Positions 5,634 to 8,395 of a stretch of DNA of 8,395 nt are shown piece by piece. Position numbers and translations under genes: made by a program. This DNA comes from Bacteroides sp. (lineage in GTDB: Bacteria; Bacteroidota; Bacteroidia; Bacteroidales; SM23-62): the NCBI GenBank assembly GCA_030667765.1, contig DAOUVF010000108.1:1-8395 (forward strand), written 5' to 3'. How positions within the stretch are numbered: position 1 is the stretch's first letter; each line of letters opens with the position of its first letter. Below the pieces are notes generated by a model, which saw nothing but the letters and a program-made list of their open reading frames with translations, searched no databases and was not told the DNA's origin.

Positions 5634-8395
5634 ATGGCTAATAAGAAAAATTTTATCACTTGCGATGGAAATCATGCAGCCTCTCATGTTGCCTATATTT
5701 TCAGCGAGGTAGCGGCGATCTATCCGATCACCCCATCATCCGATATGGCGGAGAATGTTGATGAGTGGGCTGCATTCGGCAGGAAGAATATTTTCGGTGA
5801 AACGGTTCAGGTTGTTGAAATGCAATCTGAAGGCGGAGCATCAGGAGCTGTTCATGGGTCACTCCAGGCAGGTGCCCTGACATCTACCTTCACCGCCTCC
5901 CAGGGCTTGCTTTTGATGATTCCCAATATGTACAAAATATCCGGTGAATTATTGCCGGGAGTTTTTCACGTTTCAGCAAGGAGCCTGGCTGCCCAGGCGC
6001 TTTCTATCTTCGGTGATCACAGTGATGTGATGAGCACACGTCAGGCCGGGTTTGCCATGCTGGCAACCGGAAGCGTTCAGGAAATCATGGATATCGGAGG
6101 AATTGCCCACCTGGCAGCTATCAAATCCCGCATACCCTTCCTGCATTTCTTTGATGGTTTCAGAACCTCCCATGAGGTGCAGAAAGTTGAGGCACCAACC
6201 AACGAAGATATGACCAAACTGGTTGATTATGAAGCGCTCCAGAAATTCCGTGACAATGCGCTTAATCCCGAGCACCCGGTGACAAGGGGGACTGCCCAGA
6301 ACCCGGATATTTATTTCCAGACAAGGGAAGCTATCAACCGGTTTTACGATGCTGTGCCCGATATCGTCGCGGAGTATATGAAGAAAATGACGGAAATGAC
6401 GGGACGTGAGTACCATCCATTCACTTATTACGGGGATCCGGATGCGGAAAATATCGTCATGGCCATGGGATCTGTCACGCAAACCATCAAGGAGACGATT
6501 GATTACCTGAATGACCGGGGCAGAAAGGTCGGGATGATTACGGTACACCTGTACCGTCCCTTCAGTGCGAAGTATTTCTTTAATGTGTTTCCAAAATCTG
6601 TGAAGCGGATTGCCATACTGGACCGCACCAAGGAATTGGGTGCAAACGGCGAGCCCCTCTACCTGGATGTGCGGGATCTGTTCTATGGTGACCCTGATGC
6701 CCCAATGATTATTGGCGGCAGGTACGGACTCAGCTCAAAGGATACTACACCGGCCATGATAATCTCCGTGTTTGATAACCTTGCTGCTGACCAACCCAGG
6801 AACAGGTTCACGGTCGGGATCACAGACGACGTTACGCATACATCCCTTCCCTTGCTTCCCGAGATCAGTGCCGTACCAAAAGGTACCTACGAAGCGAAGT
6901 TTTATGGGATTGGCGCTGACGGAACGGTTGGAGCCAACAAGAACAGCATCAAGATCATTGGTGAGTCTACTGACAAATTCTGCCAGGCTTATTTCGCCTA
7001 TGATTCCAAGAAATCAGGAGGAATTACAGTTTCAAACCTCCGTTTCGGTGACAAACCGATCCGTTCCATTTACCTGGTGGGTACTCCGGACTTTGTAGCC
7101 TGTCATGTTCCATCCTACCTGGATAAGTATGATATGCTGAAGGGACTGAAAAACGGAGGGACCTTCCTGCTGAATACCATCTGGGACAATGAGGAAACCA
7201 TCAAACGGCTTCCCAACAGCATGAAAAAACTCATGGCGGAGAATAATATCAGTTTCTTTGCCATCAATGCCACCAAGATCGCCGAGGAGATTGGCCTGGG
7301 AACCAGGACCAACACCATTATGCAGTCGGCATTCTTCAAGATCTCGGAGGTTATCCCCTACGCACAGTCGGTGGAAGAAATGCGCAGGTTCATTGTCAAG
7401 AGTTACGGGCGCAAGGGTGAAGATGTGGTGAATATGAATTTTGCAGCTGTTGACAGGGGAGGTGAGGTACATGAGATAAAGGTAGACCCGGCATGGGCAA
7501 AACTCTCACCCGAGAAAGTGGAGATTGGGGCTGATATACCTGATTTTGTCAAAAACGTGGCCTTCCCGATCAACTCACTCAGGGGAGATGACCTGCCGGT
7601 AAGCGCATTCCTTGGCAGGGAAGATGGCACATTCCCTCAGGGAACAACTCAATACGAAAAACGGGGGATTGCAATAAATGTACCCGAATGGCAACCCGAA
7701 TCTTGTACGCAGTGCAACCAGTGTTCCTATGTTTGCCCGCATGCCGCCATCCGTCCATTCCTGTTCGATGACGAGGATCTGAAGAAAAAGCCAAAGGATC
7801 TGACAACTGTTGCCATGAAGGGAAAAGTTTTTCAGGGATATGATTACAGGATACAGGTCTCTGTCCTTGACTGTACCGGCTGCGGTAACTGTGCAGATAT
7901 TTGTCCTTCCAAAGAGAAGGCATTGATCATGAAGCCGCTCGGGACACAAACCGCGGAGATAGATAACTGGAATTACCTGAGTAAGAATGTGACTTACAAG
8001 GATACCGTGGTAGAAAAGAGTAAGTCTGTTAAGAACAGCCAGTTCTCACAACCCCTGTTTGAATTCTCGGGAGCCTGTGCCGGATGTGGCGAGACACCCT
8101 ATGTGAAACTGATCACGCAATTGTTTGGTGACCGCATGATGATTGGCAATGCCACGGGTTGTTCATCAATTTACGGAGGATCTGCCCCATCAACACCCTA
8201 TACGGTGAATGCTGAAGGCAAAGGTCCCGCCTGGGCAAACTCCCTGTTCGAGGACAATGCAGAGTATGGATTTGGCATGGCATTGGGTGTTGGCAAGCTC
8301 AGAAAACGCATAGTCTTGCTTATGGAAACTGCCTTGGAAAACGGACTGGCACCAACAACCAGAGAAGCATTCTCGCAGTGGATTGAGAATAAGGA
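5634..8395 (+). CDS. nifJ: Pyruvate:ferredoxin (flavodoxin) oxidoreductase, 3' end outside window
   Basis: This cytosolic homodimer oxidises pyruvate with CoA to acetyl-CoA and CO2 and reduces ferredoxin or flavodoxin, a central step in anaerobic metabolism. The frame stays open from the ATG at 5634 to the edge (920 full codons), so about 250-270 residues of a usual 1,170-1,190 are missing. Seen in order: pyrimidine/pyruvate-binding domain with YPITPSSDMAE (30-40), MQSEGGASG (63-71) and HVSARSLAAQ (112-121); domain II ending in the LDRTKELGANGEPLY stretch; gamma-type domain from FYGIGADGTVGANK (423 on); the EKR motif (675-677); two 4Fe-4S sites CX2CX2CX3C at C691/694/697/701 and C747/750/753/757; and the thiamine diphosphate domain with CAGCGETPY (C815, C818) and NATGCSSIYGG (C843). 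T33, E66 and R116 correspond, with a constant offset of 2, to T31, E64 and R114 of the Desulfovibrio africanus enzyme. Three of the four ligands of the proximal cluster are visible; the fourth should be C-terminal. Pyruvate specificity is inferred from the full domain order; another 2-oxoacid is less likely. Confidence 0.96.
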   Translation, partial: MANKKNFITCDGNHAASHVAYIFSEVAAIYPITPSSDMAENVDEWAAFGRKNIFGETVQVVEMQSEGGASGAVHGSLQAGALTSTFTASQGLLLMIPNMYKISGELLPGVFHVSARSLAAQALSIFGDHSDVMSTRQAGFAMLATGSVQEIMDIGGIAHLAAIKSRIPFLHFFDGFRTSHEVQKVEAPTNEDMTKLVDYEALQKFRDNALNPEHPVTRGTAQNPDIYFQTREAINRFYDAVPDIVAEYMKKMTEMTGREYHPFTYYGDPDAENIVMAMGSVTQTIKETIDYLNDRGRKVGMITVHLYRPFSAKYFFNVFPKSVKRIAILDRTKELGANGEPLYLDVRDLFYGDPDAPMIIGGRYGLSSKDTTPAMIISVFDNLAADQPRNRFTVGITDDVTHTSLPLLPEISAVPKGTYEAKFYGIGADGTVGANKNSIKIIGESTDKFCQAYFAYDSKKSGGITVSNLRFGDKPIRSIYLVGTPDFVACHVPSYLDKYDMLKGLKNGGTFLLNTIWDNEETIKRLPNSMKKLMAENNISFFAINATKIAEEIGLGTRTNTIMQSAFFKISEVIPYAQSVEEMRRFIVKSYGRKGEDVVNMNFAAVDRGGEVHEIKVDPAWAKLSPEKVEIGADIPDFVKNVAFPINSLRGDDLPVSAFLGREDGTFPQGTTQYEKRGIAINVPEWQPESCTQCNQCSYVCPHAAIRPFLFDDEDLKKKPKDLTTVAMKGKVFQGYDYRIQVSVLDCTGCGNCADICPSKEKALIMKPLGTQTAEIDNWNYLSKNVTYKDTVVEKSKSVKNSQFSQPLFEFSGACAGCGETPYVKLITQLFGDRMMIGNATGCSSIYGGSAPSTPYTVNAEGKGPAWANSLFEDNAEYGFGMALGVGKLRKRIVLLMETALENGLAPTTREAFSQWIENK

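Noticed and set aside
5973..6548. 191-codon open frame on the minus strand
   Set aside because: It lies entirely antisense to the first third of the pyruvate:ferredoxin oxidoreductase gene, whose own frame has continuous family motifs. The antisense translation has no recognisable domain.
7032..7949. Several 74-146-codon minus-strand open frames
   Set aside because: They overlap one another and the gamma, EKR and 4Fe-4S regions of the oxidoreductase gene; cysteine-rich appearance comes from the antisense of real codons.
1..8395. Search for insertion sequences, CRISPR arrays, tRNA or rRNA genes, toxin-antitoxin or defence genes
   Set aside because: No transposase, regularly spaced palindromic repeats, cloverleaf-type tRNA sequence, rRNA segment or defence domain was seen on either strand. 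The only regular repeat is inside rho and has no spacers.

Overview
The window reads as chromosomal DNA of an anaerobic or facultatively anaerobic member of the Bacteroidota, most likely from the Bacteroidales/Marinilabiliales side. The evidence is a compact 287-residue primary sigma factor typical of that phylum, a Rho factor carrying a long charged insertion after its N-terminal domain, starts without clear Shine-Dalgarno sequences, promoter-like boxes of the Bacteroides type (TTTG ... TAnnTTTG), and a single-chain pyruvate:ferredoxin oxidoreductase. The phylum is inferred from protein features seen by eye, not from a database search.

Layout from left to right. Positions 1-72 probably hold the last codons of a plus-strand gene that enters from the left edge. 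Three genes on the minus strand follow: a membrane-anchored heptaheme NapC/NrfH-like cytochrome c (96-1595), ribulose-phosphate 3-epimerase (1721-2371) and the primary sigma factor (2382-3245). The sigma gene and the epimerase gene are 10 bp apart and probably form one transcript. The cytochrome has its own 125-bp upstream gap with a candidate promoter. A 410-bp AT-rich divergent region (3246-3655) separates the sigma gene from rho (3656-5440, plus strand). A strong intrinsic terminator (5475-5510) ends rho. A second AT-rich gap leads to pyruvate:ferredoxin oxidoreductase (5634 onward), which runs off the right edge with about 920 codons visible.

Together the genes are mostly housekeeping: initiation (sigma) and termination (Rho) of transcription, a pentose-phosphate enzyme, and two redox proteins suited to an anaerobic lifestyle (pyruvate oxidation to acetyl-CoA with reduced ferredoxin, and quinol-to-periplasm electron transfer). 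I see no mobile element, CRISPR array, tRNA, rRNA or defence system. The most notable feature is a perfect 18-bp tandem repeat inside rho that encodes a hexapeptide (consensus DHKDSR) in the predicted disordered insertion; it sits in a longer stretch of about 13 hexads in the same register. Second is the unusual heptaheme cytochrome with two extra membrane helices and a CX3CH first haem site.
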